From assembly GCF_000160555.1 (NCBI RefSeq), contig NZ_GG749279.1, positions 190,413 through 254,412 on the forward strand: a stretch of 64,000 nt of DNA, in the 5' to 3' direction. Below are positions 32,401 through 41,427 of the stretch, piece after piece. A model generated the notes under the pieces. That model was not told where the DNA came from. It did not search any database and saw only the letters and a program-made list of their open reading frames with translations. The position numbers and the translations under genes are program-made. Within the stretch, counting starts at the first letter, position 1, and each line of letters starts with the position of its first letter. This DNA comes from Centipeda noxia ATCC 43541 (lineage in GTDB: Bacteria > Bacillota > Negativicutes > Selenomonadales > Selenomonadaceae).

Positions 32401-35400
32401 GTCCAATAATGAACCCTGGTATCGATACTTTTACAAGGAGAACGGGCGACCGCCGCGCAAGGGGGAACTCACCGACCTTGCCTATCGTCTCACCGTCGGT
32501 GATGCATCCGCACCGAAAATCGAAGGATGGGCGCCGGCATCGCAGGAAGATATAGACGCGATGGAGGCCACAAAAGGTCAGCTTGACGAACTGAACGGCT
32601 ACATCCATACCCTTGAAAATATCAAGGAACGCATGATGCAGATGGATACGGAAGCGTTGAATCAGGATGAGGCGCAGACGGGAGTGTTCGGGGACAGGGA
32701 AAAAGCAATTGCTGTGCGTGAGATTCGTAATCTTGTTCCGCTGGAGGTTGTTCTAACGGGGAAACCTTTGGATAAGAAGGCGGCAGAAGCTGTTTTTTCG
32801 ACCTTTGGCGAAGTAGAAAATCCGCGTTATGGAACGTATGCGACATTCCCGAAAAGTATGGTCGGCAAGATTATCAAGCATCGTGGTTTGGATGTATCTC
32901 AGATGCTTACTGATATTCCACGGCTGTTTTCTTCTTCTGTACTGGCCCTTGTTGAGCCGGAGTACAAAAAAGAAGGACATAAGGAACATCCTAATATACT
33001 TGCCTATCATCACTATGTCAATAAATTTACGGCGGATGGTACGACATACTATATACGTTTTTCGCTCAGAGAAGAGAAAACAAAGAACCGCGCAAAACCA
33101 AGCGCAAAACGCATTCTTCACTCGACGGGAATCAGTGATATTCAAATCTACGAGGAAAACAAAAAAGACGTTTCCTCTCAACGTATCCGGGTTAGTGACC
33201 CGGGCGAAGAGAGCAAAACGTCTTTTGTTGATCATAGATTAGCAGAACTTTTCGATTCTGTCAAGGATATTCCTGCGGATGAGAATGCAGAAACCTTAGA
33301 GCAATCCGCATGGCACGGCTCACCGTATGACTTCCGCGAGTTCCTGCTTGTGATGCTTGACACAGATGGGGAAAACGTTGAATTTGCACAGGAGGAGATT
33401 CGGCCACAGAAAGATGTTGTCCGCGCACAGTACGATGGTACAGCTCAGTGGATGAAAGCCCCGAACGGCGAGGACACGAATCTCACTGAAGATCAGTGGC
33501 TTGCCGTGCGTACGCCTGCGTTCAAGGCATGGTTCGGGGATTGGGAGAATGATCCCGCAAATGCGTCGAAGGTCATTGATGAGAATGGCGAGCCGCTTAT
33601 TGTTTATCATGGAAGCGATGCAAACTTTGATGTTTTTGACAGGACAAAAGGGCGCGAAAATATGGACATTCAGGGAATGTTCTTTTCTCCGTGGGAGCTT
33701 GATTCAAAGGGGTATGGAAAAAATGTGCGTGCGTTCTTCCTCAACATCCGCAAACCTGCGGTAAATGGAAAGGCGTATGAGGCGTTTAGACGGTATGATG
33801 GACAAAACTATGCGGGCATCAAGGCACGCGAGGATTTGGAAAGCAACGGCTATGACGGCGCCATCGATGGGGACATGGAGGATGAGGATTTAGAGTTTGT
33901 CGCATTTGAACCAAATCAGATTAAATCTGCGACGGAGAACAGCGGTGCATTCTCTGCGGATGATGCGAATATCTATCATCAATCCCCAAAGGAAAAAGGA
34001 TCTCCGAAAGGAAATATCACCGCGACGCGCGGCGGTATGCATCGGCTTATCTCTCTCATGCAGTCGGCAGATCAGTCGACGTTTATGCACGAGATGGCGC
34101 ACAACTTCCTGTTTGATTTGGAGCACATCGCGGAGATTGCGCCCGAGAGCCGATACACGAAAGACCTTGCGACGATTCAGAAATGGGCGTCGTGGACGAA
34201 AGGTGCGGCAGATGAATACGCGGGGACTGCGTCTGCGGCAGAGTTCCGTGACCGTGAGGATAAGATTCTCGCGGCAGAGAAAGACGGCAACACGCTGGAA
34301 GCTGAACGCCTGAAGCATGAATGGGTTCAGGAGCGTTTTGCCCGTGGATTCGAGGAGTATTTGCGCAGCGGGGAAGCCCCTGCACAGGGACTGCGCGCCG
34401 TGTTCCGCCGTTTCAAGGCGTGGTTGACGCGGATTTACAAGGATGTAACGGGCGCGGGAGTACGTGCCTCTGCAGAGGTCGAGGCAATCATGGCGCGTAT
34501 GATTGCAACAGACGAGGAGATCGAAGCGGCGGCGGTCGTCAAACGTGCGCAGCGTCTCCAAAAGATTGATCCTGAACTTCTCAATGCGGATTCTGCCGAG
34601 ACGATGATTCAGTGGGAGACAGAGGCCAAGGAGCGCGCAAAGGAAACGCTGCTCAAAGAGCTTATCCGTGAGATGCAAGGGCGCGACGTTGACGCACACA
34701 TGGAGGAATACGAAGCACAGCTGAAAGCTGAGATGCGGGAGAATCCCGTTTGGCAGGCGGAGGCGGTTGCGGAGACATTTGGCGTTGGTCAGGTCATCGC
34801 AAGCGGCTATTATCCTACGGTGGAGTCGTATGAAAAGGCACTCAAAGATGCCGGCGGCGGATTCGACGCAGCTTATAATCGTCAGATGCGCGAGGAGCGG
34901 GAACGCTACAAGACAGAAATGCCGAACGCAGAGGCGATTGCTCGGCGAGCAGAGGAGGTGCTTGCATCACAGGAATACACCGCGCGTCAGACGGCACTTG
35001 AAGGAGAGCTCCTGAACGAGTATATCAAGGCGTATGACAACGCCCCGCAGCGTCTCAAAGATGCGATGATCGGCGTTGCGCGTGCACTGGAACGTGAGGA
35101 GGATGCGCCGCTTGAAAAGGCGGTGACGGCTCTCAAGTATGCGTTCCGCTGGCAGGAGAAACAGGCAAAGGAGATTGAGGACTTGCGGATGCTCCTCTCT
35201 GCATCGAAAGAGGCGGGGGAGGAAGACCGTACAAAGATGCGCGAGAAGTTCGGGGAGGCGTTTAACCGACTCAAACTCTCTGCGGCGCAGAACCTCGAAG
35301 CCGTGCGCAGCCTCCGTGATTCGGCGGAGGGAAGAGTTGCTGCGATGCGTGTATATGCACAGCAGCACCTTGAGAACGCTCCAATCCACGAGGCGACGAA

Positions 35401-38116
35401 TACGCGTCATTGGATGCGGCAGGTACAGAGCGCCGCAAAAGAGACAGAACGTCATCTCACGAATATGCTCCGCAAGAATAATGGAATTGAGAAGGAGGAC
35501 AAAGGCGACAAAGACCTTGCGGCGGCACGCACGGCAAAGACCCGTCAGCTTGCGATGGAGGCAATGACGCACGAGAGCGTCAAGCTGAAGCGTGAGCTTG
35601 ATCGTATGGTGAAATACTTTGCCCGCCGGGAGAAGAATCTTGCCAATGACAAGACGGGCAAGATTGACGGAAATCACCGCTATTTCATTCATCATTTACT
35701 CTATGTGTTTGGTCTTCGTCGCTCCGATGGTGTGCCTCTCATGGGAGAAGGTGCGCGTAGCTGGTCGGAATTGATGCAAGAGATCAAGGACTCCAACGAT
35801 GGCTTTGATGGCGTGGATATTCCCGAATGGCTCACTTCTGCGGCAACGTCCCGCGATACGCAGCGAAAGTATACGGAACTTTCCATGCAGGAACTCCGTG
35901 ATCTGCGTATGCTCGTTGAATATCTCTATGTGACGGGGCGCAACAAGAACACGCTCCTCACATCAGGTGAGAACATCGATGAGGTTTCGGCTCGTATGTA
36001 TCAGAACTATGAGGAGCATATCGGTGAGCAGGACGGCGGAAAAGAAGCTCACGCCTATATGGTGCAGCTTTTGAAGCCGGAAACAATGCTCAAGGTCATC
36101 GGTGGCAAGAGCGGTGCGATTGTAGACTATCTCTACAATACGCTCTTTGATGCACAGGAAAAAAAGACGGAGGCACTTGAGGAGAACGCAAAACGATTGG
36201 AAGTGATCATTGGACAATACTACACGCAGAAAGACAGGCGCAAAGCGTGGAGCAAGAAACTGGGGATAAATCTCACGGATGGCACAGAACTGACAAAGGA
36301 GAATGTGCTCTCTATGGCTCTCAACTGGGGCAACGAGGGCAACCGTTCCCGCCTCGTCGCAGGTCTCTCGACGAAAACACCGTATATGGAGAAGGATGTC
36401 GAGGAGATTTTTGCAAAGACGATGACCAAGAAAGACTGGGCATTCGTGCAGGAGATATGGGATTATCTCAATGAGCACGGCGATGCGGTCAATGAGGTCG
36501 TCGAAAAGAGCGCCGGCACGCCGATGAAGCGTGTTGCACCGGATGAATTTACGATCGAGGCATCGACGGGAGAGTTGCTGACCATTCGCGGCGGGTACTA
36601 TCCGATTCGGTATGACCCGAAGCGTTCTGAGCGTGCAGCAGATCAGGAGCTTGCAACTGTCGCCGAATCGGTTGGCGGCGCTATGGCGTTTGGGTCTGGA
36701 ATGGGCTCAACGAAGAACCGTGCAAACGGGGCTCCGCTGGGGCGGCCGCTTGACCTCTCTTTGGATGTCATGTATCGCCACATTGATCAGCAAATACATA
36801 TTGCTACGATGCGCCTTGCTTGCCGTGATGTCTATAAGCTGCTCAACCATTCGGCGGTTAAAGAACCGATCTTGCAGACGCTCGGAAAAGACGCCTATGA
36901 CAGTCTGAAACGATGGGTTGAAAATACATGGCAAGAGCCAATGAATAACAATCTTTACATTGAGACTAAAGCGGAGGAGTGGCGCGCGAACACGGTGACG
37001 GCGATTATGGCGTTCCGTGTATCGACTGCACTTCTCAACGCATCCAATATTATGCCGATGGCAGATCGCCTCGGCACAGTCAATGCAATTCAGGCGATGT
37101 TGCAGTATCTCCGGCACCCGCAGAGGATCCGTCAATTCGTACTCAATGATTCGGCGTTTATGCGGAACCGTGCTCATAATATGGATCGCGATCTGAATAC
37201 CAAAGGAAAAGACATTTTCGGCGGAAAGAACTCCGTTCGGAAGTGTCTTATTAAGTATGGGACATGGCTCATGGAGGAGACAGACATGCTCTGCAGTGTG
37301 CCAACCTATTATTGGACATATCAGGGGCGGTACAACAAGGAGGTAGCGGACGGGACAGATGAGATTATCGCCCGTGAGCGTGCGCACCGAGAAGCCCATG
37401 AAGCAGTACGTTCAATCTTCGGTTCTGCAGATTCGATTGACCGCTCGGCGGTGCAGCGTTCGCAGAGCGGGCTTGTCAAGGCGTTTACGCCATTCTTTAG
37501 CTTCTTTAACGCACAAATGAACGCGGTGTGGGAGAAGTATTATGCAGGGCGTTATGATAAGCACAAGAGCAGCTTTGTCGAGCGTTATTCCGGGTTTGTT
37601 CGTTCCTATCTTTTCCGTTTTGTCGCAATGGCCGCAATCGAAACGATGATTCGGCAAAGCCTTGAAGCTGTTTCGGCGGGAAGTGGTGATAAAAAAGATA
37701 AAGACGAATGGTATAAGAAATTTTTGAAGCAGTGGGCGGCAAATTCTCTCGGGAGCGTCGCAAGCGGATTCCCGGTGATCAATATGGTTGGCGAGATCGC
37801 ACAAGGGATGATTACAGGAAAACTGCAACAAGGGCGCAATAGCGGCGTTGTATTCGCGGCCGTTGGGCGACTTACCGACCCAATACAGATGGCGTATTCG
37901 CTGCAAAGCGATAAGTCCAAGATTGACGCGATTGATTTTGGCCGCGCGCTGACAAAGGGAATCGCAGGAACGATGTATGCTGTTCCGGATACCTTGACCG
38001 ATGGCTTCTGGAATACGGCGCGCTTCATGGCCGACAATTACCGTCTCAATAATCCAGATGATCTGCGTGAATTTATCGCAAAGACAATTCTGGATAAGAA
38101 ACTCAAACAGAAATAG
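29468..38116 (+). CDS. Giant 2882-residue polyvalent internal virion protein
   Basis: The largest gene (8.6 kb). Regions visible in order: N-terminal helical part; Gly/Ala-rich possible membrane-active part (about 315-350 and 520-545); long coiled-coil regions (about 700-900); a nuclease-like or LPD-type domain (about 1088-1233, YATFPKSMVGKIIKHRGLDV then HSTGISDIQIYE); the start of one ART-like unit, AWHGSPYDF (1281), apparently cut short; a full ART-like PolyVal domain (about 1343-1490, FKAWFGDWEND, VYHGSDANFDVFD); a zincin motif HEMAHNF at 1541-1547; more coiled coil (about 1690-2050); and a C-terminal LPD38-like region (about 2200-2882). Domain names beyond the motifs are from family memory. 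It would be injected with the DNA. Confidence 0.88.
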   Translation: MKPEEAAELHKRILSDAFNPETAWYPYNPAYHNSDELNDIVNYAPTSEYATYDTGRRDDAGNPIMSSDVMDLMMTKSYEPQKEPDWSVSNIADAVYTKLRDNFYDGSVQPVDFDNPYYTKDMTAPPEPITGKDLIKGAMPESFQASKLYADYFYGEDEKREQIKKAHDLTGIRAETIANDPDVWEKVMKIVQRAEKLKKLPGMVDANGDLNMSRVYEAMPYLREIVEKHGTNEAVMMLQNAEGLRTVGDAYNNEFTRFAGSVATGVERGYYNIRKQLTYANAMIGRRKLTEDEQNWITALDKKKEELPEYSYGGVGQAVGAMIGGAAENIPMIASSQGAGGTAGGITFAVTKSPTAAQWVYRIVSTAVMGLEIGGSQYEENLSKLDAKGRAMYTPTEAAALSATQGLAEGVIEQLALQKIARTIFGRGDAKALRDLYAGAGAKDLALAAEGATANEAARALIKERILGAAKAGAITFNTELQEEFAQQVSDMVIENMAQMALKGDDAEIASVREILQKSTTAAIEAAPSIAGFGLLGFGGHVGAHTNTMLNARSHMEQLVKNRLYRSVNENQNLINTVEAVGDNLKNVQELQGKAPDLVNEMLDSQNRRYGIETTVVDIVSLNQEEGGAELVQEIAVANNISAEELQACADGTGMLPVKTSTLQQMTTNLDEEKRKALFQNITKSSDLYTDKQTQQEAKVIKEILGAFREKTEAEVGDSVDRYVESAFTEDGHRALARDILLADVNHPGAEIQRRKKQLDDALAELNTAAQETAEAAEYLAHIQPEIDKINAQKEALSAVEGTIKSIQPGDVAATAELTPEARGVYHDLAGQLSNAKSKKARTAARASALLTARYAERMAKIYSEVKGEPYTAADYMREHLRVDARADDKKREAAKKKAEVVKDFIDTHFPDAAEREMAVIATMQDAVSPAKGWRRLYNDFVEDRDELLRPALDALGRGMGNGVDIVPIDDDGRGIRVSNNEPWYRYFYKENGRPPRKGELTDLAYRLTVGDASAPKIEGWAPASQEDIDAMEATKGQLDELNGYIHTLENIKERMMQMDTEALNQDEAQTGVFGDREKAIAVREIRNLVPLEVVLTGKPLDKKAAEAVFSTFGEVENPRYGTYATFPKSMVGKIIKHRGLDVSQMLTDIPRLFSSSVLALVEPEYKKEGHKEHPNILAYHHYVNKFTADGTTYYIRFSLREEKTKNRAKPSAKRILHSTGISDIQIYEENKKDVSSQRIRVSDPGEESKTSFVDHRLAELFDSVKDIPADENAETLEQSAWHGSPYDFREFLLVMLDTDGENVEFAQEEIRPQKDVVRAQYDGTAQWMKAPNGEDTNLTEDQWLAVRTPAFKAWFGDWENDPANASKVIDENGEPLIVYHGSDANFDVFDRTKGRENMDIQGMFFSPWELDSKGYGKNVRAFFLNIRKPAVNGKAYEAFRRYDGQNYAGIKAREDLESNGYDGAIDGDMEDEDLEFVAFEPNQIKSATENSGAFSADDANIYHQSPKEKGSPKGNITATRGGMHRLISLMQSADQSTFMHEMAHNFLFDLEHIAEIAPESRYTKDLATIQKWASWTKGAADEYAGTASAAEFRDREDKILAAEKDGNTLEAERLKHEWVQERFARGFEEYLRSGEAPAQGLRAVFRRFKAWLTRIYKDVTGAGVRASAEVEAIMARMIATDEEIEAAAVVKRAQRLQKIDPELLNADSAETMIQWETEAKERAKETLLKELIREMQGRDVDAHMEEYEAQLKAEMRENPVWQAEAVAETFGVGQVIASGYYPTVESYEKALKDAGGGFDAAYNRQMREERERYKTEMPNAEAIARRAEEVLASQEYTARQTALEGELLNEYIKAYDNAPQRLKDAMIGVARALEREEDAPLEKAVTALKYAFRWQEKQAKEIEDLRMLLSASKEAGEEDRTKMREKFGEAFNRLKLSAAQNLEAVRSLRDSAEGRVAAMRVYAQQHLENAPIHEATNTRHWMRQVQSAAKETERHLTNMLRKNNGIEKEDKGDKDLAAARTAKTRQLAMEAMTHESVKLKRELDRMVKYFARREKNLANDKTGKIDGNHRYFIHHLLYVFGLRRSDGVPLMGEGARSWSELMQEIKDSNDGFDGVDIPEWLTSAATSRDTQRKYTELSMQELRDLRMLVEYLYVTGRNKNTLLTSGENIDEVSARMYQNYEEHIGEQDGGKEAHAYMVQLLKPETMLKVIGGKSGAIVDYLYNTLFDAQEKKTEALEENAKRLEVIIGQYYTQKDRRKAWSKKLGINLTDGTELTKENVLSMALNWGNEGNRSRLVAGLSTKTPYMEKDVEEIFAKTMTKKDWAFVQEIWDYLNEHGDAVNEVVEKSAGTPMKRVAPDEFTIEASTGELLTIRGGYYPIRYDPKRSERAADQELATVAESVGGAMAFGSGMGSTKNRANGAPLGRPLDLSLDVMYRHIDQQIHIATMRLACRDVYKLLNHSAVKEPILQTLGKDAYDSLKRWVENTWQEPMNNNLYIETKAEEWRANTVTAIMAFRVSTALLNASNIMPMADRLGTVNAIQAMLQYLRHPQRIRQFVLNDSAFMRNRAHNMDRDLNTKGKDIFGGKNSVRKCLIKYGTWLMEETDMLCSVPTYYWTYQGRYNKEVADGTDEIIARERAHREAHEAVRSIFGSADSIDRSAVQRSQSGLVKAFTPFFSFFNAQMNAVWEKYYAGRYDKHKSSFVERYSGFVRSYLFRFVAMAAIETMIRQSLEAVSAGSGDKKDKDEWYKKFLKQWAANSLGSVASGFPVINMVGEIAQGMITGKLQQGRNSGVVFAAVGRLTDPIQMAYSLQSDKSKIDAIDFGRALTKGIAGTMYAVPDTLTDGFWNTARFMADNYRLNNPDDLREFIAKTILDKKLKQK

Positions 38117-38127
38117 GAGGTATCAAC

Positions 38128-39207
38128 ATGACTGTTGAAAATCCGAATGTCAAGAATACGTATGGGGGGAACGGTTCTACAACCGTTTTCCCTTTTACAT
38201 TTCTGCTCAACTCTGAGGACGTGAATAATGTTGTCGTCACGCTGACCAATGAGGACGGTGCGGAGACGACAACAACAGATTTTGTGTTGTCACTAAGCGA
38301 TAAGAGCGTGCTCTATCCAAAGAGCGGAGCACAGCCGCTGCCGAACGGGTGGAAGATTACAATCCAGCGTCAAATCCCTTACACTCAAACACTCAATCTG
38401 ATTAGTCAAGGGATATTCTATGCCGAGGACATAGAGGCACAGCTTGATCGACAGGAGATGCAGATACAGCAACTCGCAGAGATTGTCGAGCGCACTGTGC
38501 GCGTCGCGATCAGCTCTGACATTGACCCTGCCGAGCTGATTGCAAAAATCTTCCAGACGGGTGTTGATGTTGCTGCGCAGCTTCTCGCCGCACAGCAAAG
38601 CGCATCTGCGGCGCAGCAGGCCGCACAGAACGCACAGGAAAGCGAAAGCAACGCGTCGCTCGATGTTGTCCTCGCAACCAATGCAAAAAATACCGCAGAG
38701 GAACATCGGCGTGCCGCCGAATCCGCCGCGGGCGCAGCGCAAACGGCGCGAACGGAAGCAGAGCAGAGCAGACAGGAAGCCGGCAAAAGTCAAACGGCAA
38801 GCGCCGCATCCGAAACGCACGTCAAGGCAATGGAGGAAAATATTACCTCCATGAAACAGCACATCGACGGAATCAACGTCGAAGTCGACAAAGCCGAATC
38901 TGCCGCAAAGAGTGCACAGGAAAGCGCAAAAAGTGCCAAAGAATCTGCCGCCGCCGCACAAAAAGCCGTCGGTACCTATTCCAAAGCCGATCTGGATAAA
39001 AAATTCCAGGAGATCGACCAACAGAACGCCTCTAAATTTGTCGCGAAATCCGGCGACAGCATGACAGGTGCGCTCACGGTACCTGCTCTGACCGCTACCG
39101 GAAAGATCAAAGCTGATGGCGGAGTAGAGGGAAATGCCTCGACGGCGTCGGCACTCAGCACAAATGTCCTGACGTTTGCCAACGGAACAAAAATCTGGGT
39201 GGAGTGA
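38128..39207 (+). CDS. Tail fibre/spike anchor protein
   Basis: A 359-residue protein. The N-terminal ~150 residues (YGGNGSTTVFPFTFLLNSED, then KITIQRQIPYTQ) match the T7-gp17-like virion-anchoring domain. A long Ala/Gln/Glu trimeric coiled coil follows (about 150-280). The end (SKFVAKSGDSMTGALTVPAL, TFANGTKIWVE) is a short repeat as in phage fibres. There is no distal receptor-binding domain, so the next gene probably provides it or a chaperone. Confidence 0.88.
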   Translation: MTVENPNVKNTYGGNGSTTVFPFTFLLNSEDVNNVVVTLTNEDGAETTTTDFVLSLSDKSVLYPKSGAQPLPNGWKITIQRQIPYTQTLNLISQGIFYAEDIEAQLDRQEMQIQQLAEIVERTVRVAISSDIDPAELIAKIFQTGVDVAAQLLAAQQSASAAQQAAQNAQESESNASLDVVLATNAKNTAEEHRRAAESAAGAAQTARTEAEQSRQEAGKSQTASAASETHVKAMEENITSMKQHIDGINVEVDKAESAAKSAQESAKSAKESAAAAQKAVGTYSKADLDKKFQEIDQQNASKFVAKSGDSMTGALTVPALTATGKIKADGGVEGNASTASALSTNVLTFANGTKIWVE

Positions 39208-39211
39208 GATC

Positions 39212-39763
39212 ATGGCGGAACTGGTTAAAAAACTCAAACTGCAAAATACCAAAGGCGTCGTCGAATCCTGCACGCTCTACTCAACAAAAGAAGAAGCGAA
39301 CGCAATGGGCGGTGTCCTGCCGCTCCATGTGGACGGCGTCGACTGCTTCACAGCGCTGGGGGCTGTCACCGAAAGCGAAGCGACCAGCGGCCGGCAGGAG
39401 AAAAACGGAGTATCGCTTGCGATCTTAAAGCAGGGTGGAATCACGCCGGGGAGTATCACCGTGCAAGGAACGGGAACATTTACCGTCCCGAAAGGTGTTG
39501 CTGTTTTGCAGCTGACATATTTAAACGTAAACCAACAGAAAATCACTAGCTATGTAAAAGTAGAAGCAGGGAAAACGTATGGATACGAATCAAATTATGT
39601 ATTTGCGGGTCATGCTGGCGGTCGTATAGTCAAAACAGTGTTTGGTAATTTCACTTTTCAAGCAGGCGGCATACACGGAGAACCAATAGGAAGTGGACCA
39701 TTACCAATCACCATCGCATGGTCAAACAGCATCAATAAAGAGACGCCCAACGGCACCGCATAA
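39212..39763 (+). CDS. Putative distal tail fibre/receptor-binding protein
   Basis: A 183-residue protein with an N-terminal part LVKKLKLQNTKGVVESCTLY that resembles domains at the ends of phage tail proteins, then a beta-rich, Gly-rich region (GSITVQGTGTFTVPKG, NVNQQKITSYVKVEAGKTYG). It has no membrane segment. ATG 39212 is preferred (GGAGTGAG upstream). Position after the fibre anchor suggests receptor contact; unproven. Confidence 0.6.
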   Translation: MAELVKKLKLQNTKGVVESCTLYSTKEEANAMGGVLPLHVDGVDCFTALGAVTESEATSGRQEKNGVSLAILKQGGITPGSITVQGTGTFTVPKGVAVLQLTYLNVNQQKITSYVKVEAGKTYGYESNYVFAGHAGGRIVKTVFGNFTFQAGGIHGEPIGSGPLPITIAWSNSINKETPNGTA

Positions 39764-39775
39764 AAGGAGAGCACA

Positions 39776-40117
39776 ATGAACAAATACGCAGAAATCCTAT
39801 ATGGCAAAGTCCGCTCCGTCCACGAAGATGAACGCGACTTTGATACATGGCGAAGCATATTCTCGCCCTCTACCTACTGGGTAGACGTCACGGGCGTGGA
39901 ATGTAAAGTCGGCTACGTTGTCACATTTGACCCCAATATCGGACTTGTCCTTAGTCCTCCGAAAACGGAGACACCAAAGGGAGAGGATACGCACCCGACG
40001 GAAGAAACAGCCGACGAAGAACGCGTATCCATATTTGAAGCTGTCGCCGCACAAGAAGTGCGCCTCGCAGAAATCGAAGAGGCCCTGCAAACACTGAAAG
40101 GAGGTGAGAAAAAATGA
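39776..40117 (+). CDS. Phage tail-region accessory protein
   Basis: A 113-residue protein (MNKYAEILYGKVRSVHEDER) with a middle VDVTGVECKVGYVVTF and a helical C-terminus (EVRLAEIEEALQTLKGGE). It resembles the XkdW-like small tail proteins encoded after fibre genes. Function unknown. It carries the RBS of the next gene in its last codons. Confidence 0.6.
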   Translation: MNKYAEILYGKVRSVHEDERDFDTWRSIFSPSTYWVDVTGVECKVGYVVTFDPNIGLVLSPPKTETPKGEDTHPTEETADEERVSIFEAVAAQEVRLAEIEEALQTLKGGEKK

Positions 40118-40278
40118 AGAAGTACAGCTATATGATTCCCGTCTATGCATTCCTCGTGCGTCATGAAAAATACGCAATTTCTGAGGAGAGCAAGACGGAA
40201 GGACAAAAAGTCGTGCCTGTCATCTATCAAGAGGATGTCGCCCTCTACATTGCGGAGCATGCGGAGAAAGAAGTGTAA
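40114..40278 (+). CDS. Small CD1375-like phage protein
   Basis: A 54-residue protein (MKKYSYMIPVYAFLVRHEKY...), with the start overlapping the previous stop. RBS AAAGGAGGTGAG. Short proteins with a YAxLVR start occur after XkdW-like genes in many phages. Role unknown. Confidence 0.6.
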   Translation: MKKYSYMIPVYAFLVRHEKYAISEESKTEGQKVVPVIYQEDVALYIAEHAEKEV

Positions 40279-40288
40279 TCACAGGGAG

Positions 40289-40321
40289 TAGGGGCGTTAC
40301 TCCGTCGGAATAGCGCCCCTA
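40289..40321 (+). terminator. Hairpin before the lysis genes
   Basis: TAGGGGCG (40289-40296) and CGCCCCTA (40314-40321) form a perfect 8-bp GC-rich stem. No T run follows, so it may be a processing or attenuation structure rather than a full terminator. Confidence 0.45.
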
Positions 40322-40350
40322 TGTATAAAGAAACAATTAGGAGGCGCAAC

Positions 40351-40605
40351 GTGGCAAGAGGAGAAATACTGGCCGAGCTCGAGAGCATCAAAGCGCAGAT
40401 TAAGATCCTTGCGGAAAAACTGCCGATGGGACGCGATCAGCTCTATGCAATCAATGAGCGGATTGCCCGTCTGGAAGAAAGCACAAAGTCCGCGCATCAT
40501 CGGCTGGACGAATTTAAGCATGACGTCTGTTGGACGATTGGGATGAGTACGACCATCGTCGGCATCTTCGCGTCGATTCTGACGTGGGCGCTCGGAGGAA
40601 GGTGA
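40351..40605 (+). CDS. XhlA-like membrane protein
   Basis: An 84-residue protein with an N-terminal coiled coil (EILAELESIKAQIKILAEKL) and a C-terminal membrane helix (IGMSTTIVGIFASILTWALG), the layout of XhlA (hemolysin XhlA) proteins that assist holins. GTG 40351 is preferred because AGGAGG lies 8 bases upstream; an ATG ten codons earlier overlaps the hairpin. First gene of the lysis block. Confidence 0.75.
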   Translation: MARGEILAELESIKAQIKILAEKLPMGRDQLYAINERIARLEESTKSAHHRLDEFKHDVCWTIGMSTTIVGIFASILTWALGGR

Positions 40606-40609
40606 GACG

Positions 40610-40960
40610 ATGCTCAAAGTCTCACAGTGGCTCAGGAAAGGCAAAAAGTACCTGCGCAACATGACCAAAAGTCATGCGGCCATGCGTTACATAGTATGGT
40701 ATGCGGCGATGCTCGTTATCGGCTGTACCATCTACGTTAGCGCATGGCTCTATGATTGGTATACTGCGCTGCGGCCCGATCTCGTGGAGTTCCGAAATTT
40801 TCTCCACGAGATCAGCGGGGCGGCATGGATTGCGGCGATTGGTTTTTTGGCCAAAGCGTTTATTGACCAAAATAACAACGGAATCCCGGACCAATACGAA
40901 GAGAAGGAGGACAAGGATAATGGAAAGAGTAAACCTGAAGGACCTGCATCTGACGTATGA
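40610..40960 (+). CDS. Putative holin
   Basis: A 116-residue protein with two probable membrane segments (about 27-48 and 70-88), and a C-terminal loop DQNNNGIPDQYEEKED that looks like a calcium-binding DxNxxG loop. The position between an XhlA-like protein and the amidase supports a holin role. The calcium-like motif is unusual for a holin and is an inference. The end overlaps the amidase gene by 41 bases. Confidence 0.6.
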   Translation: MLKVSQWLRKGKKYLRNMTKSHAAMRYIVWYAAMLVIGCTIYVSAWLYDWYTALRPDLVEFRNFLHEISGAAWIAAIGFLAKAFIDQNNNGIPDQYEEKEDKDNGKSKPEGPASDV

Positions 40961-41414
40961 TGCGGGAAACCTGCAAACGCGCAGAGCAACCGATATGATT
41001 GTCCTGCATCACACGGGAAATCCCACGGATGATGATCTATCTGCGGAGGAGATCAACGCATCGCATCAGGCGCAGGGGTGGACGTGTATCGGCTATCACT
41101 ATGTTGTGCGCAAGGATGGAACAGTGGAGATTGGCCGCCCGCATTGGACGATTGGTGCGCATGCGGCGGGAGAGAACTCGCACACAATCGGCATCCACGT
41201 CTGCGGCAATTTTGAGATCGGATATCCGACAGCCGCGCAGATTGAGAGTACCGCGATGCTGTTGGCTAACGTCTGCACGGATTACGGACTGCCGATTGAC
41301 CGCGATCACATCGTCGGGCACAGAGAGCTGATGGGGACGGCGTGCCCCGGGCAGAATCTATTTGTGCAGATGGATGAGATTGTCGGCAAGGCGAATTTTT
41401 ATGCCAATCAGTGA
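40920..41414 (+). CDS. N-acetylmuramoyl-L-alanine amidase (endolysin)
   Basis: A 164-residue single-domain amidase_2 (T7-lysozyme/PGRP-like). Zinc ligands: first His in IVLHHTGNP, His in VGHRELMGTACPG and the Cys of that motif. GTIGAHAAGENSHTIGIH-like segments match the family. No cell-wall-binding domain, as expected for phages of diderm hosts. The ATG at 40920 follows GAAGGAGG; longer frames extend backwards into the holin gene but are not coding. Confidence 0.9.
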   Translation: MERVNLKDLHLTYDAGNLQTRRATDMIVLHHTGNPTDDDLSAEEINASHQAQGWTCIGYHYVVRKDGTVEIGRPHWTIGAHAAGENSHTIGIHVCGNFEIGYPTAAQIESTAMLLANVCTDYGLPIDRDHIVGHRELMGTACPGQNLFVQMDEIVGKANFYANQ

Positions 41415-41427
41415 GGAGGTGAGCGAA

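Noticed and set aside
38128..40117. Diversity-generating retroelement expected by analogy with BPP-1
   Set aside because: No reverse transcriptase, no template/variable repeat pair and no C-type lectin-like variable domain was seen near the fibre genes.
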